Origin: Phenylobacterium sp.
Lineage (GTDB): Bacteria; Pseudomonadota; Alphaproteobacteria; Caulobacterales; Caulobacteraceae
Direction of reading: 5' to 3'
DNA: 43,138 nt
Assembly (NCBI RefSeq): GCF_019636135.1
Contig: NZ_JAHBYD010000036.1
Span: 1-43,138 of the forward strand
Shown: piece by piece, positions 1 through 7,902 of the stretch
Layout of the letters: each line of letters starts with the position of its first letter
Position numbering within the stretch: position 1 is the stretch's first letter
The notes under the pieces: generated by a model
Told to the model about the DNA's origin: nothing
Database searches by the model: none
The model's input: the letters and a program-made list of their open reading frames with translations, nothing else
Translations under genes and position numbers: made by a program

Positions 1-1304
1 AGCGCCACGCCGCCGATCATCAGCGCCGCGGCGAGCGGCGTCGGCGCCGTCCAGACCGCCAGGCCCGCCAGGCCCGCGGCGGCCACGCCCGCGCCGACCA
101 GCTCCGGCCCGAACCGCACCCGCCCGGAGAGGTCGCTCCGGAACAGGCTGGCCGGCGGCGTGGTCCGCGCCCGCGCGAGCGGGGCCAGCGCAAACGCGGC
201 CGCCGACAGCAGGCCGAACGCGCCCGCCTTGACGAGCGGCATCGGATAGATCGCGAACAGGGCCGGGACGGGCAGGTCCCTGGCGAGGGTGGCGCCCAGC
301 ATGAGCGGCGTGGCCGCCCCGACCACCAGCCCGATGGTCACGCCGACCAGCGCCAGCAGGCCGATCTGCGCCAGGTAGACGTCGCGGATCAGGTTGCTCT
401 CGGCGCCCAGGGCCTTCAGCGTCGCGATGGCGGGCTTGCGGCCGTCCACATAGGCGCTGACCGCCCCGAAGACGCCGAGGCCGCCCGCCACCAGCGAAGC
501 CAGGCCGATGAAGCCCAGGAAGTATTCCAACTGGTCGATCAGCCGGCTCACGCCGGGTGCGGCGTCGTTGCGGTCGCGGATGCGGAAGAGGCCGCGCATG
601 ATGCGGCGCACCTCGGCCTTGCCGGCCTCCAGCTCCATCCCCGGCTTCAGCGCGATCCGCACCGTCTCGCCGAACGGCAGGCCCGGCTTCAGGAACCCGC
701 CCTGCTCCAGCGCGCCCATCCGCGTCAGCACCCGCGGGCCCAGGACGAAGCCGCGGCTCAGCCGGTCCGGCTCCTCCTCCAGCACGGCGCCCACGCGCAT
801 CGGCACGTTCCCGGCCAGGAACCGGTCGCCGATCTTCAGGTGCAGCCGGTCCAGCAGCGCCTGCTCCACCGCCGCGCCCCAGGCGCCGTCGGGCGTCCGC
901 GCCAGCGCCGCATCGAGCGACGGCGCGCCCTTGATCGCCACGGTCCCGGCCAGCGGGTAGGCCTCGTCGACGCCGCGCAGTTCGATCAGCCGGCGTTCCC
1001 CGCCGGGCGCCTCGGCCATGGCCTGCGAGGCCGCCGCGAAGGTGACCTTGCCGAGCCCCTGGAGCTGGCGCCGCTCGACGGGTGTGAAGCGCCGCTGGCT
1101 GGCCGAGACCGCCATGTCGCCGCCCAGGATCTCGCGCGCCTCGCTGGCCAGCCCGCGCCGGAACGCCTCGGCCGTCGAACTCGCCGCCGCGATCGCCGCC
1201 ACGCCCAGCGCCAGGCAGGCCAGGAAGATGCGGAAGCCCTTCACCCCGCTCCGAAGCTCGCGCGCGGCGAACCGCAGCCAAAGGGGGCCCCATTGGGGCG
1301 GCAT
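1..1304 (-). CDS. ABC transporter permease, YbbP/FtsX-like (partial, C-terminus beyond window)
   Basis: This is an inner-membrane permease of the predicted YbbA-YbbP type of ABC exporter. The visible 434 codons begin with MPPQWGPLWLRFAARELRSG. A first membrane segment lies at about residues 22-44 (rich in Ala, Leu, Gly). A roughly 200-residue periplasmic MacB-like region follows, then FtsX-type membrane segments at about 262-285, 308-328 and 345-375, with the usual cytoplasmic stretch GRKPAIATLKALGA after the second segment. The family is usually about 800-850 residues, so about half is missing off the left edge. The ATG overlaps the stop of the upstream ATPase gene (ATGA), which indicates translational coupling and a shared complex. 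The substrate is not known; in enterobacteria the neighbouring esterase gene tesA has the same arrangement. The family call is firm; the function is inferred. Confidence 0.85.
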   Translation of the reverse strand, partial: MPPQWGPLWLRFAARELRSGVKGFRIFLACLALGVAAIAAASSTAEAFRRGLASEAREILGGDMAVSASQRRFTPVERRQLQGLGKVTFAAASQAMAEAPGGERRLIELRGVDEAYPLAGTVAIKGAPSLDAALARTPDGAWGAAVEQALLDRLHLKIGDRFLAGNVPMRVGAVLEEEPDRLSRGFVLGPRVLTRMGALEQGGFLKPGLPFGETVRIALKPGMELEAGKAEVRRIMRGLFRIRDRNDAAPGVSRLIDQLEYFLGFIGLASLVAGGLGVFGAVSAYVDGRKPAIATLKALGAESNLIRDVYLAQIGLLALVGVTIGLVVGAATPLMLGATLARDLPVPALFAIYPMPLVKAGAFGLLSAAAFALAPLARARTTPPASLFRSDLSGRVRFGPELVGAGVAAAGLAGLAVWTAPTPLAAALMIGGVA

Positions 1305-2002
1305 CAGGCGGCGGCCTCCGCCTCATGACCGTCCTTCAGGCTCACCGTCCGCTCAGCCCGCGCCGCGAGGCCGGCGTCGTGCGTCACCAGCAGCAGCGCC
1401 GCCTTCGTGTCCTCCGCGAGGTGGAACAGCAGGTCGGCCACGTGGCGCGCGTTGTTCGAGTCCAGGTTCCCGGTCGGCTCGTCGGCGAAGATCAGCGCCG
1501 GCTGCGGGGCCAGCGCCCGCGCCAGGGCCACCCGCTGCTGTTCGCCGCCCGAGAGCTGGTGCGGATAGTGCCGCCCCCGCGCCGAGAGGCCCACGCGGTC
1601 CAGCCACGCCCGCGCCTCGGCCATCGCGCCCGGCTTGCGCGCGATCTCCAGCGGCGCCGCCACGTTCTCCTCCGCCGTCATGTTCGGCAGCAGGTGGAAC
1701 GACTGGAAGACCAGGCTGACGCGCCCGCGCCGCAGCTTCGCGCGCCCGTCCTCGTCCAGCCGCGACAGGTCGCGGCCGAACAGCATCACGCGCCCCGCGC
1801 TGGGCCGCTCCAGTCCGGCGGCCACCGCGATCAGCGACGACTTGCCCGACCCCGACGGCCCGACCAGCGCCACACGTTCGCCCTGCGCCAATGTCAGGGA
1901 GAGTCCGCGCAGGATCTCCACGGGCCCCGCGGCCGACGGCAACGTCAGGCCCACATCTTCGAGGATCAGCGGCGGCAGGTCGTTCAAGGACTTCCCCGGC
2001 AA
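1304..2002 (-). CDS. ABC transporter ATP-binding protein, YbbA/LolD-like
   Basis: This 232-residue cytoplasmic ATPase energises the overlapping permease. All nucleotide-binding motifs are visible: Walker A GPSGSGKS at residues 48-55, Q-loop Gln100, signature LSGGEQQRVALARAL from residue 150, Walker B ALIFADEPTGNLD from 169, and the H-loop THD at 207-209. The motif EPTGNLD is typical of the LolD/MacB/FtsE-like group. The start at 2002 gives a normal family length. The gene is divergent from the TesA-type esterase with only 36 bases between the two starts, so both promoters must lie in or overlap the coding ends. The tesA / ybbA-ybbP divergent order matches E. coli, which supports the YbbA assignment over LolD. 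Confidence 0.92.
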   Translation of the reverse strand: MPGKSLNDLPPLILEDVGLTLPSAAGPVEILRGLSLTLAQGERVALVGPSGSGKSSLIAVAAGLERPSAGRVMLFGRDLSRLDEDGRAKLRRGRVSLVFQSFHLLPNMTAEENVAAPLEIARKPGAMAEARAWLDRVGLSARGRHYPHQLSGGEQQRVALARALAPQPALIFADEPTGNLDSNNARHVADLLFHLAEDTKAALLLVTHDAGLAARAERTVSLKDGHEAEAAA

Positions 2003-2038
2003 TTGAGCGACGTAATTCCTCCCTTACATAGGACGATC

Positions 2039-2677
2039 ATGGCCGAGCCAAGACATACCCGCCGTGCGCTTTTCGCATGGCCGCTGATCGCGGCGGCCGG
2101 CCCGGCGCCGGCCCAGCCGCGCACCAAGGTCGTCACCGTGCTCGGCGACTCGATCACCGCCGGCTACGGCCTCGCGCGCGCCGCGGCCTTCCCGGCCCAG
2201 CTTCAGGCCCAGCTCGCCCGGCTCGGCGCCCCGGCTGCCGTCCGGGCCGCGGGCGTCAGCGGCGACACCACCGCCGGCGGCCTCGCCCGCGTCGACTTCA
2301 GCGTGCGCAAGGACACCGACCTCGCGGTCGTGGCCCTCGGCGCCAACGACCTGCTGCAGGGCCAGGACCCCAGGCGCACCCGCGCCAACCTCGACGGCAT
2401 CATCAAGAAGCTGAAGGCCCGCAGGATCGACGTCCTGCTCGCCGGCATCGACGCGCCGGTCGAGGTGGGCGGCGGCTACGCCCGCGACTTCAACGCCATC
2501 TTCCCGGCGCTGGCCCGCGCGAACGGCGTGGCGCTCTACCCGAACCTGCTGGCCGGCGTCGCCCGCACGCCGTCGCTGAACCAGGCCGACGGCATCCACC
2601 CCAACGCCCGCGGCGCCGCCATCATCGCGGCCCGCCTCGCCCCCGCCGTCGCCAGGGCCCTCGCCGCGCGGCGGTAG
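2039..2677 (+). CDS. tesA: SGNH-hydrolase esterase / thioesterase I-like (TesA family)
   Basis: This is a predicted exported arylesterase or lysophospholipase of the GDSL/SGNH family, 212 residues. The four SGNH blocks are complete: GDSIT with nucleophile Ser38, the block II glycine in GVSGDTTAGG (71-80), GAND with Asn103, and DGIHPN with Asp184 and His187. Residues 8-26 (RRALFAWPLIAAAGPAPAQ) look like a signal peptide with an A-x-A-type end. I chose the ATG at 2039 because the frame upstream is antisense to the ABC ATPase gene and an AGGACG Shine-Dalgarno-like stretch precedes it. The divergent pairing with the YbbA-YbbP transporter is conserved synteny with E. coli. The exact acyl substrate cannot be told from sequence. 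Confidence 0.88.
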   Translation: MAEPRHTRRALFAWPLIAAAGPAPAQPRTKVVTVLGDSITAGYGLARAAAFPAQLQAQLARLGAPAAVRAAGVSGDTTAGGLARVDFSVRKDTDLAVVALGANDLLQGQDPRRTRANLDGIIKKLKARRIDVLLAGIDAPVEVGGGYARDFNAIFPALARANGVALYPNLLAGVARTPSLNQADGIHPNARGAAIIAARLAPAVARALAARR

Positions 2678-2710
2678 CGCGAACCGCACGAAGGGCTGGG
2701 CCTTCCCTTC

Positions 2711-2734
2711 GAGCCTCCGCGCTGGCGGAGGCTC
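2711..2734 (+). terminator. perfect 10-bp stem-loop after tesA
   Basis: GAGCCTCCGC and its exact reverse complement are separated by a 4-base loop. It sits 33 bases after the esterase stop codon. No T-run follows, so it may be a rho-assisted terminator or an mRNA-stabilising hairpin. Confidence 0.45.
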
Positions 2735-2780
2735 CGTCATGTCGGAACCGCGGAATGGCGCGGAAGGGCGCCGGCGCGAC

Positions 2781-2890
2781 TTCCGCGTTCTTCCGCGTAT
2801 TCCGCGGTTCCCTGAATCAGGACGGCGCCGCTTGCGCGGCATCCGAAAGCGGACCGCCTTTCGTGTCTTTCGTGCTTTTCGTGGTTCCTC
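2781..2890. repeat. intergenic TTCCGCG / TTTCGTG short-period repeat element
   Basis: Two blocks of imperfect tandem repeats lie here. A TTCCGCG-type block occupies about 2781-2811 and a TTTCGTG-type block about 2858-2887 (TTTCGTGTCTTTCGTGCTTT). They are separated by about 45 bases. This kind of low-complexity intergenic element recurs in genomes of several high-GC phyla and often yields spurious translated proteins rich in Lys, His and Arg. No coding role is seen. Confidence 0.5.
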
Positions 2891-2926
2891 CCTCGTGCAA
2901 GTTGCGGCGAAACGGGAGGAACGCAG

Positions 2927-3784
2927 ATGCTCACCTGGCAGATCGGCGACGTGAAGGTCACGCGCATCGTCGAGATGGAGACCGAAGGCGGCACGCGGTT
3001 CCTCCTGCCCCAGGCGACCTACGACGAGATCCGCGAGATCCCGTGGCTTCAGCCCCACTTCGCCACCGAGCAGGGCAAGCTGAAGATGTCGATCCACGCG
3101 CTGGTCGTGGAGGCGCCCGGCCGCCGCATCATCGTCGACACCTGCATCGGCAACGACAAGGCGCGCGAGATGGGGCCGTGGAGCCACCTCCAGACCACCT
3201 TCCTGACCGACCTCGAGGCCGCCGGCTTCGCCCGCGACTCCATCGACACGGTCCTCTGCACGCACCTGCACGTGGACCACGTCGGCTGGAACACCATGCT
3301 GGTGGATGGGCAATGGATCCCGACCTTCCCGAACGCCCGCTACCTGATCGGCCGCACCGAGTACGAGCACTGGAAGGCCGAGGAGGACGGTGTCGAGGAC
3401 CTCTCCACCTCCTACTTCCACGACAGCGTGAAGCCCGTGTGGGACGCCGGCCTCGTCGACCTCGTGGAGACCGACCACAGGGTCTGCGACGAAGTGAGCC
3501 TGGAGCCCACGCTCGGCCACACCCCCGGCCATGTCTCGATCCGCATCCGCTCGCAGGGCGAGGACGCCCTGATCACCGGCGACTTCACCCACCATCCCTG
3601 CCAGATGGCCCGCCCGCACTGGGCCGCCGAAGTCGATTTCGACAAAGCCGCCTCCACCGCCACCCGCCGCCGCGTCTACGCCGCCCTGGCCGGCACGAAG
3701 ACCCTCGTCATCGGCACCCACTTCGCCGCCCCGTGCGCGGGCCACGTCGTGGCCGACGGCGACGCGTGGCGGCTGGAAGTCTGA
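2927..3784 (+). CDS. MBL-fold metallo-hydrolase
   Basis: This 285-residue cytoplasmic protein has the metallo-beta-lactamase fold. The metal ligands are visible: HLHVDH at residues 113-118, His202 in GHTPGHVS, Asp219 in ITGDF, and His265 in GTHF. The arrangement, with a long N-terminal part before HxHxDH, resembles the quorum-quenching lactonase/AttM-like and general MBL hydrolases. The substrate cannot be assigned. A GGGAGGA Shine-Dalgarno lies 7 bases before the ATG, which fixes the start. The gene stands alone between repeat-rich spacers. Confidence 0.9.
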   Translation: MLTWQIGDVKVTRIVEMETEGGTRFLLPQATYDEIREIPWLQPHFATEQGKLKMSIHALVVEAPGRRIIVDTCIGNDKAREMGPWSHLQTTFLTDLEAAGFARDSIDTVLCTHLHVDHVGWNTMLVDGQWIPTFPNARYLIGRTEYEHWKAEEDGVEDLSTSYFHDSVKPVWDAGLVDLVETDHRVCDEVSLEPTLGHTPGHVSIRIRSQGEDALITGDFTHHPCQMARPHWAAEVDFDKAASTATRRRVYAALAGTKTLVIGTHFAAPCAGHVVADGDAWRLEV

Positions 3785-3806
3785 CACCTCTCTCCGCACC
3801 CCCGCT

Positions 3807-3845
3807 GTCATCCCGGCCGCAGCGCAGCGGAGAGCCGGGACCCAG
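3807..3845 (+). repeat. 39-bp dispersed repeat, copy 1 (direct)
   Basis: The element starts GTCATCCCGGCCGCAGCGCA and ends with CCGGGACCCAG. An identical copy lies at 4258-4296 and an inverted identical copy at 4433-4471. Internal symmetry (CCCGG near the start, CCGGG near the end) allows a hairpin. Copies 1 and 2 directly flank the GIY-YIG gene. Confidence 0.85.
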
Positions 3846-3901
3846 GGGCGGCTCGCACGAGGTCAGATGACAGTCCACCTCGAAGTTGCCATTATGTTCC
3901 G

Positions 3902-4195
3902 ATGGAGCGGACCTTCTACGTCTACATCCTGGCGAGCCAGCGGAACGGTACGCTCTACGTCGGCGTGAGCGGCGATCTCAGCCGTCGAATCTACGAGCAC
4001 CGCGAAAGCCTGACACCGGGTTTCACCACGAAGTACGGCGTGAAGCACCTGGTCTGGTACGAGGACTTTCCGACCGCCGATGAAGCCATCTCAGCCGAGA
4101 AGCGCATCAAGCGCTGGCGTCGACGATGGAAGCTGGAACTCATCGAAAAGATGAACCCCACGTGGGCCGATCTCTACGAGACCTGGAACCAGTAG
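3902..4195 (+). CDS. small GIY-YIG domain protein (YhbQ/UPF0213-like)
   Basis: This 97-residue protein consists only of a GIY-YIG nuclease domain. The two tyrosine motifs are present as YVYIL (6-10) and LYVGVS (18-23), followed by the conserved Arg region GDLSRRIYEH (24-33) and the acidic residue in EAISAEKRIKRW (61-72). C-terminal NPTWADLYE is typical of the family. Such stand-alone proteins are often annotated as excinuclease C-like, but the UvrC partner domains are absent and their role is not settled. The gene is flanked within 60 bases on each side by identical 39-bp repeats. The DNA just downstream (4200-4257) is conspicuously AT-rich, so the unit may have been acquired. Confidence 0.88.
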   Translation: MERTFYVYILASQRNGTLYVGVSGDLSRRIYEHRESLTPGFTTKYGVKHLVWYEDFPTADEAISAEKRIKRWRRRWKLELIEKMNPTWADLYETWNQ

Positions 4196-4257
4196 GCTCC
4201 AAGGTCCAGACTCAACTGTGAACCCAAGAAAACAATTCATATTCAGTAACATAGATC

Positions 4258-4296
4258 GTCATCCCGGCCGCAGCGCAGCGGAGAGCCGGGACCCAG
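4258..4296 (+). repeat. 39-bp dispersed repeat, copy 2 (direct)
   Basis: Identical to the copy at 3807-3845 and in the same orientation. Its first 12 bases are also found inverted at 4351-4362 (GGCCGGGATGAC), so 4258-4362 can be read as one larger inverted-repeat element. Confidence 0.85.
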
Positions 4297-4383
4297 CAGG
4301 ACTGGGCGCCGAGCGTGAACCCCCGGCCCTACGGGCGGATACGGCCCTCTGGCCGGGATGACCCGGTATTCTGACCCTAAGCC

Positions 4384-4471
4384 TGTCCCGGCCGCAGCCC
4401 CGGGACCCAGGGGGATGGGCAGTGCGGTAGCCCTGGGTCCCGGCTCTCCGCTGCGCTGCGGCCGGGATGAC
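4384..4471 (-). repeat. 39-bp dispersed repeat, copy 3 (inverted) with a truncated partner
   Basis: Bases 4433-4471 are the exact reverse complement of the copies at 3807 and 4258. Bases 4384-4412 hold a shortened direct copy in which the central section is deleted. The pair forms a head-to-head palindromic element. Together with copies 1 and 2 these repeats fill the 302-base gap between the GIY-YIG gene and the SDR gene. Confidence 0.8.
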
Positions 4472-4497
4472 GGGATTTTGTTGGCCGGGAGGGGAGA

Positions 4498-5223
4498 TCA
4501 GCCCCCCAGCGCCAGGCCGCCGTCCACGTACAGGACCTGGCCCGTCGTGTAGCCGCCGCGCATCAGATACAGATACGCCTCGGCCGTCTCCGCCGCTTCG
4601 CCGATCCGTGGCACCAACTGGCGGGCCGTCCGCTTGGCGAGCTCCGCCTCGCGGCTCTCTTCCGGGATCGAGTCCCACACGCCGGTGCGGATCAGGCCCG
4701 GGCAGACGCAGTTCACGCGCACCGGCGCCAGCTCCACCGCGAGCGCCCGCGTCATGAACTCGATGCCGCCCGCCATCGCCGTGGAGACGACCGAGCCCTT
4801 CGCCGGCCGATGGGCGATCATCCCGTTGGTGAGCGTGATCGAGCCGCCGGGCGGCAGCGTCTTCACCCCGTGCTTGGCCAGCGCCAGCGCGCCCCAGAAC
4901 CGCACCGAGAAGACCGCCGCCGCCGCCGCCAGGTCGGCGTCGGCCAGCGGCCCGCGGCGCGGCCCGCCCCAGTCGCCGGCCGTGGTGGCGATGTGGTCGA
5001 AGCTCTTGCCGTCCAGGAACCGCGCCACCGAGGCTTCGTCCGTGACGTCCAGCACGCCGGCCTCGGCGCCGATCCTGTCGGCCGCCGCGCGCACCCGTTG
5101 CTCATTGGTGGAGGCCACGGTGACGACCGCGCCCTCGCGCGCCGCGCCCTCGGCCACCGCAAAGCCGATCCCGGACCCGCCGCCCACCACCAGAACCTTC
5201 TTGCCGCTCAGGCTCATCGTCAT
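4498..5223 (-). CDS. atypical SDR-family oxidoreductase lacking the Tyr/Lys pair
   Basis: This 241-residue Rossmann protein has the cofactor motif VVGGGSGIG (residues 12-20), a TAG segment near 81-83 in place of NNAG, and the C-terminal SDR motif VRVNCVCPG (168-176). At the place of the catalytic YxxxK the sequence reads SVVSTAMAGG (144-153), so Tyr appears replaced by Ser147 and Lys by Ala151. It ends with the usual TGQVLYVDGG. It may bind NAD(P) but is unlikely to use classical SDR chemistry; divergent SDR subfamilies of this kind are known. It lies 13 bases after the P450 gene on the same strand, so co-transcription is likely. Confidence 0.85.
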   Translation of the reverse strand: MTMSLSGKKVLVVGGGSGIGFAVAEGAAREGAVVTVASTNEQRVRAAADRIGAEAGVLDVTDEASVARFLDGKSFDHIATTAGDWGGPRRGPLADADLAAAAAVFSVRFWGALALAKHGVKTLPPGGSITLTNGMIAHRPAKGSVVSTAMAGGIEFMTRALAVELAPVRVNCVCPGLIRTGVWDSIPEESREAELAKRTARQLVPRIGEAAETAEAYLYLMRGGYTTGQVLYVDGGLALGG

Positions 5224-5236
5224 GCCGCCCCTGTCT

Positions 5237-6427
5237 TCACTTTGGCCTGAACCGGACCGGCATCGCCTTCGGTCCGGAGATGAAGTTGGAAGGGAGCCAT
5301 TCGACCGGCGCCGCCAGTTCGAAGGCCGTCATCCGCGTCAGGACCTCGCGCAGCATGGCGTCGATCTCGATGCGGGCGATGTGCTGGCCCAGGCACCCGT
5401 GCGGGCCCGTGCCGAAGGCGATGTGCGGGTTCTCCGCGCGGCTGAGGTCCAGCACGTCGGGCCGGTCGAACACCGCGGAGTCGCGGTTGGCCGCGCCGAA
5501 GTACATGACGACCTTGTCGCCCTCGCGGATCGTCTGCCCGCCGAGCTCGGCGTCGTGCCTGGCCGTGCGGCGCATGTAGATCACCGGGCTCGTCCAGCGC
5601 AGCAGCTCCTCGCGCGCGGTCGGCAGGCGGCCCCCCAGGTCGGCCATCAGCCAGGCGTGCTGTTCCGGATGCTCCATCAGCGCCAGCAGCCCGCCGGACA
5701 GCAGGTTGCGCGTGGTGTCCCCGCCCGCGTCCACCAGCAGCAGGAAGAACAGCAGGAACTCCATGTCCTCCAGCTTCCGGCCATCCACCTCGCAGGCCAG
5801 CAGCTTCGAGGCCAGGTCCTCGCCCGGCCGCGCCCGCTTCTCGGCGATCACCTTGGAGCCGTACTCGAACATCTTCATCACCGCCTGGCCGCCGGCGCCG
5901 GGCGGCAGCGCCTCGGGCGCGGTGTGGATGATCTCGGTCAGCTTGTAGAGCTCGCGCCCGTCGTCCAGCGGCAGGCCCATCAACTCGGCGATCACGAAGC
6001 TGGGCATCTCGCCCGCCACCTCGTTGACGAAATCGCACTCGCCCTTCTCGATCACCGCGTCGACGATCTGCTTCGCCAGGTCCTGGATGCGCGCCTGGCG
6101 CAGACGGGCCGACGGCTCGGTGAACTCGGACCGGATGAGCTTGCGGAACGCCGTGTGCTCGGGCGGGTCCATCATCAGCATCATCTTGTACGGCCCGAAC
6201 CCGCCCGCGTCGGCCAAGGGGTCGGTGATCATGATGGTGGGTTCGGACGAGTAGGTCTGGAAGTCGCGGTCCACGGCCCAGACGTCGGCGTGACGGGTCA
6301 CGGCCCAGAACCCCCTGCCGCCGGGCTCGTCGTGCCAGCGCACCGGCGCGTTGGCCCGCAGCCAGTCGAACTGGCCGTGCGGCTGGCCGCCCGCGAAGCT
6401 CGCCGGCGAGAGGAGGTCGATCTTCAT
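5237..6427 (-). CDS. cytochrome P450
   Basis: This is a soluble bacterial class I P450 monooxygenase of 396 residues, a normal length. Motifs are complete: I-helix AGGDTT at 234-239, ExxR at Glu274-Arg277, and the heme loop FGTGPHGCLG at 338-347 with ligand Cys345. The ATG at 6427 (MKIDLLSPASF) is preferred over an upstream in-frame start at 6547 because GGAGGA precedes it and the family normally starts here. The substrate is not evident; nearby SDR, MDR and Baeyer-Villiger genes suggest a terpenoid- or steroid-like compound. A dedicated ferredoxin gene is not seen in the window, so electrons must come from elsewhere. Confidence 0.95.
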   Translation of the reverse strand: MKIDLLSPASFAGGQPHGQFDWLRANAPVRWHDEPGGRGFWAVTRHADVWAVDRDFQTYSSEPTIMITDPLADAGGFGPYKMMLMMDPPEHTAFRKLIRSEFTEPSARLRQARIQDLAKQIVDAVIEKGECDFVNEVAGEMPSFVIAELMGLPLDDGRELYKLTEIIHTAPEALPPGAGGQAVMKMFEYGSKVIAEKRARPGEDLASKLLACEVDGRKLEDMEFLLFFLLLVDAGGDTTRNLLSGGLLALMEHPEQHAWLMADLGGRLPTAREELLRWTSPVIYMRRTARHDAELGGQTIREGDKVVMYFGAANRDSAVFDRPDVLDLSRAENPHIAFGTGPHGCLGQHIARIEIDAMLREVLTRMTAFELAAPVEWLPSNFISGPKAMPVRFRPK

Positions 6428-6510
6428 GGCCGCGTCCTCCGTGTCCTGCGGCCGGATTGGAGGCGCTTGACCGCGCGTCACGCAAGCGTCCCCCGGCCGC
6501 CTGAACGCAA

Positions 6511-6544
6511 ACGGCCCCGGCCCGCATGCGCGGACCAGGGCCGT
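6511..6544 (-). terminator. rho-independent-like terminator after the MDR gene
   Basis: Read on the minus strand, ACGGCCC pairs with GGGCCGT and is followed by TTGCGTT. It lies about 90 bases beyond the MDR stop codon and upstream of the P450 start, so it would separate the two transcripts. Confidence 0.5.
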
Positions 6545-6631
6545 CACGACGCTCCGGCGAAATACGCACGCCGGGCCGCCGGACGCCGCATGTAGGCGTC
6601 GCCGGCGGAAAACAAGCGCGGCTGTTGAGGC

Positions 6632-7759
6632 CTAAAGGCCCTTCGACGGGTTGATCAGGTACTTCTCGCCCGTCGTCTTCCTGTTGTAGGTCGCGATCAC
6701 GTCGGGCCGCAGCGCCTCGGCCAGCGAGATTTCGGCCGTATAGTGGCTGGCGAAGGTGGTCTTGAGCTCGTCCACCACCCGCTGGCGCAGCGCGGCGCCC
6801 TTCTCGGGGCCGGCCTTCATCAGGAAGTAGGTCAGGAGCCAGCCGCCCAGGCCCCAGCTCATGCCGAAGGCGCGGTTGAGTTCGGTCGGGCCGGTGTCGA
6901 GGCCGCCGTAGATGTAGACCTGCTTGTAGGTGGTCGAGCCGTAGCGGCTGTAGGCGCCGCCGGTGCGGGCGTTGGCGGCGATCTCCATGGCCGTCAGCAA
7001 CTGGCCCGCCAGCTTGCCGCCGCCGATGGCGTCGAAGGCGATGGTGGCGCCCGTCTGGGTGAGCGCGGCCACCAGGTCGTCCATGAAGGTCGCGGACGTG
7101 GAGTCGACCACGTGCTTCGCGCCGATGTCCGTCAGGATCTTCGCCTGGGCGGCGCTGCGGACCACGTTCACCAGGTCAACGCCGTCCTTCAGGCAGATCT
7201 TCTGCAGCATCTGGCCCAGGTTCGAGGCCGCCGCGGTGTGGACGAGCGCCGTGTGGCCCTCGGCCTTCATGGTCTCGACCATGCCCAGCGCCGTCAGCGG
7301 ATTGACGAAGCACGAGGCGCCGTCGGCGGCGCTGGCGTCGGCTGGCAGCGGCAGTACGTCGCTCGCCTTGGCCGTGCGGTACTGGGCGTACATGGCGCCG
7401 CCCAGGAGGGCGACGCGCTTGCCGACCAGGCCCTGGGCTTCGAGCCCGGCGGCGATGACCGTGCCCGCGCCCTCGTTGCCCACGGGCATCGACTGGTCGA
7501 GGCGGGCGGCCATGGCGCGCATGAACTGGGGCGGGACCTTCGCGCTGGTCACGCCGCCGGCGCTCTTCAGCGTCGAGAGGTCGGCCGGGCCCAGCAGCAG
7601 GCCGAGGTCGGACGGGTTCAGCGGCGAGGCCTCGACCTGCACCAGCACCTCGTCGCCGGTCGGCGCCGCGACGGGCACGGTCTCCAGGCTGAGCTCCAGC
7701 TCGCCCGAGCCCTTGATGATCGACCGCAGTTGCAGTCCCGATGTCGGAATCCCGGCCAC
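6632..7759 (-). CDS. MDR-family (quinone oxidoreductase-like) dehydrogenase
   Basis: This 375-residue medium-chain reductase has an N-terminal GroES-like part (EVLVQVEASPLNPSDLGLL, about 37-55; VGNEGAGTVIAAG, about 92-104) and a Rossmann part with a nucleotide-binding segment around HTAAASNLGQML (174-185). The usual catalytic-zinc Cys-His set is not seen, as expected for quinone oxidoreductase or enoyl-reductase-like members. The tail contains TGGAYSRYGS and GEKYLINPSKGL. The role would be NAD(P)H-dependent reduction of an alpha,beta-unsaturated or quinoid substrate; which one is unknown. It is followed by a terminator-like hairpin and preceded by a 599-base non-coding spacer. Confidence 0.9.
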   Translation of the reverse strand: MAGIPTSGLQLRSIIKGSGELELSLETVPVAAPTGDEVLVQVEASPLNPSDLGLLLGPADLSTLKSAGGVTSAKVPPQFMRAMAARLDQSMPVGNEGAGTVIAAGLEAQGLVGKRVALLGGAMYAQYRTAKASDVLPLPADASAADGASCFVNPLTALGMVETMKAEGHTALVHTAAASNLGQMLQKICLKDGVDLVNVVRSAAQAKILTDIGAKHVVDSTSATFMDDLVAALTQTGATIAFDAIGGGKLAGQLLTAMEIAANARTGGAYSRYGSTTYKQVYIYGGLDTGPTELNRAFGMSWGLGGWLLTYFLMKAGPEKGAALRQRVVDELKTTFASHYTAEISLAEALRPDVIATYNRKTTGEKYLINPSKGL

Positions 7760-7831
7760 GTCCGCCCTCCCTGGCGATCTACAGTGTCAGGAAGCGCACA
7801 TGGCGGCTCGCGGCCCCGCCGCCAAGCCCAA

Positions 7832-7902
7832 AAGCAAAGAAGGCGGCCCTCTCGGGCCGCCCCAAATCCCCCAAGCAAAGAAGGCGGCCCTCTCGGGCCG
7901 CC
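7832..7902 (-). terminator. tandem duplicated terminator hairpins
   Basis: A 30-base unit occurs twice exactly (7832-7861 and 7873-7902, period 41). Each contains the perfect hairpin GGCGGCCC-GAGA-GGGCCGCC, followed on the minus strand by TTCTTTGCTT. This looks like two successive minus-strand terminators, for an upstream minus-strand transcript in the spacer or for the monooxygenase gene at 8359-9960. Confidence 0.65.

Noticed and set aside
2024..3811. Long minus-strand open frame opposite tesA and the MBL gene
   Set aside because: It is antisense to two clear genes, and its composition (Ala, Gly, Val, Asp repeats) is what GC-rich antisense frames give.
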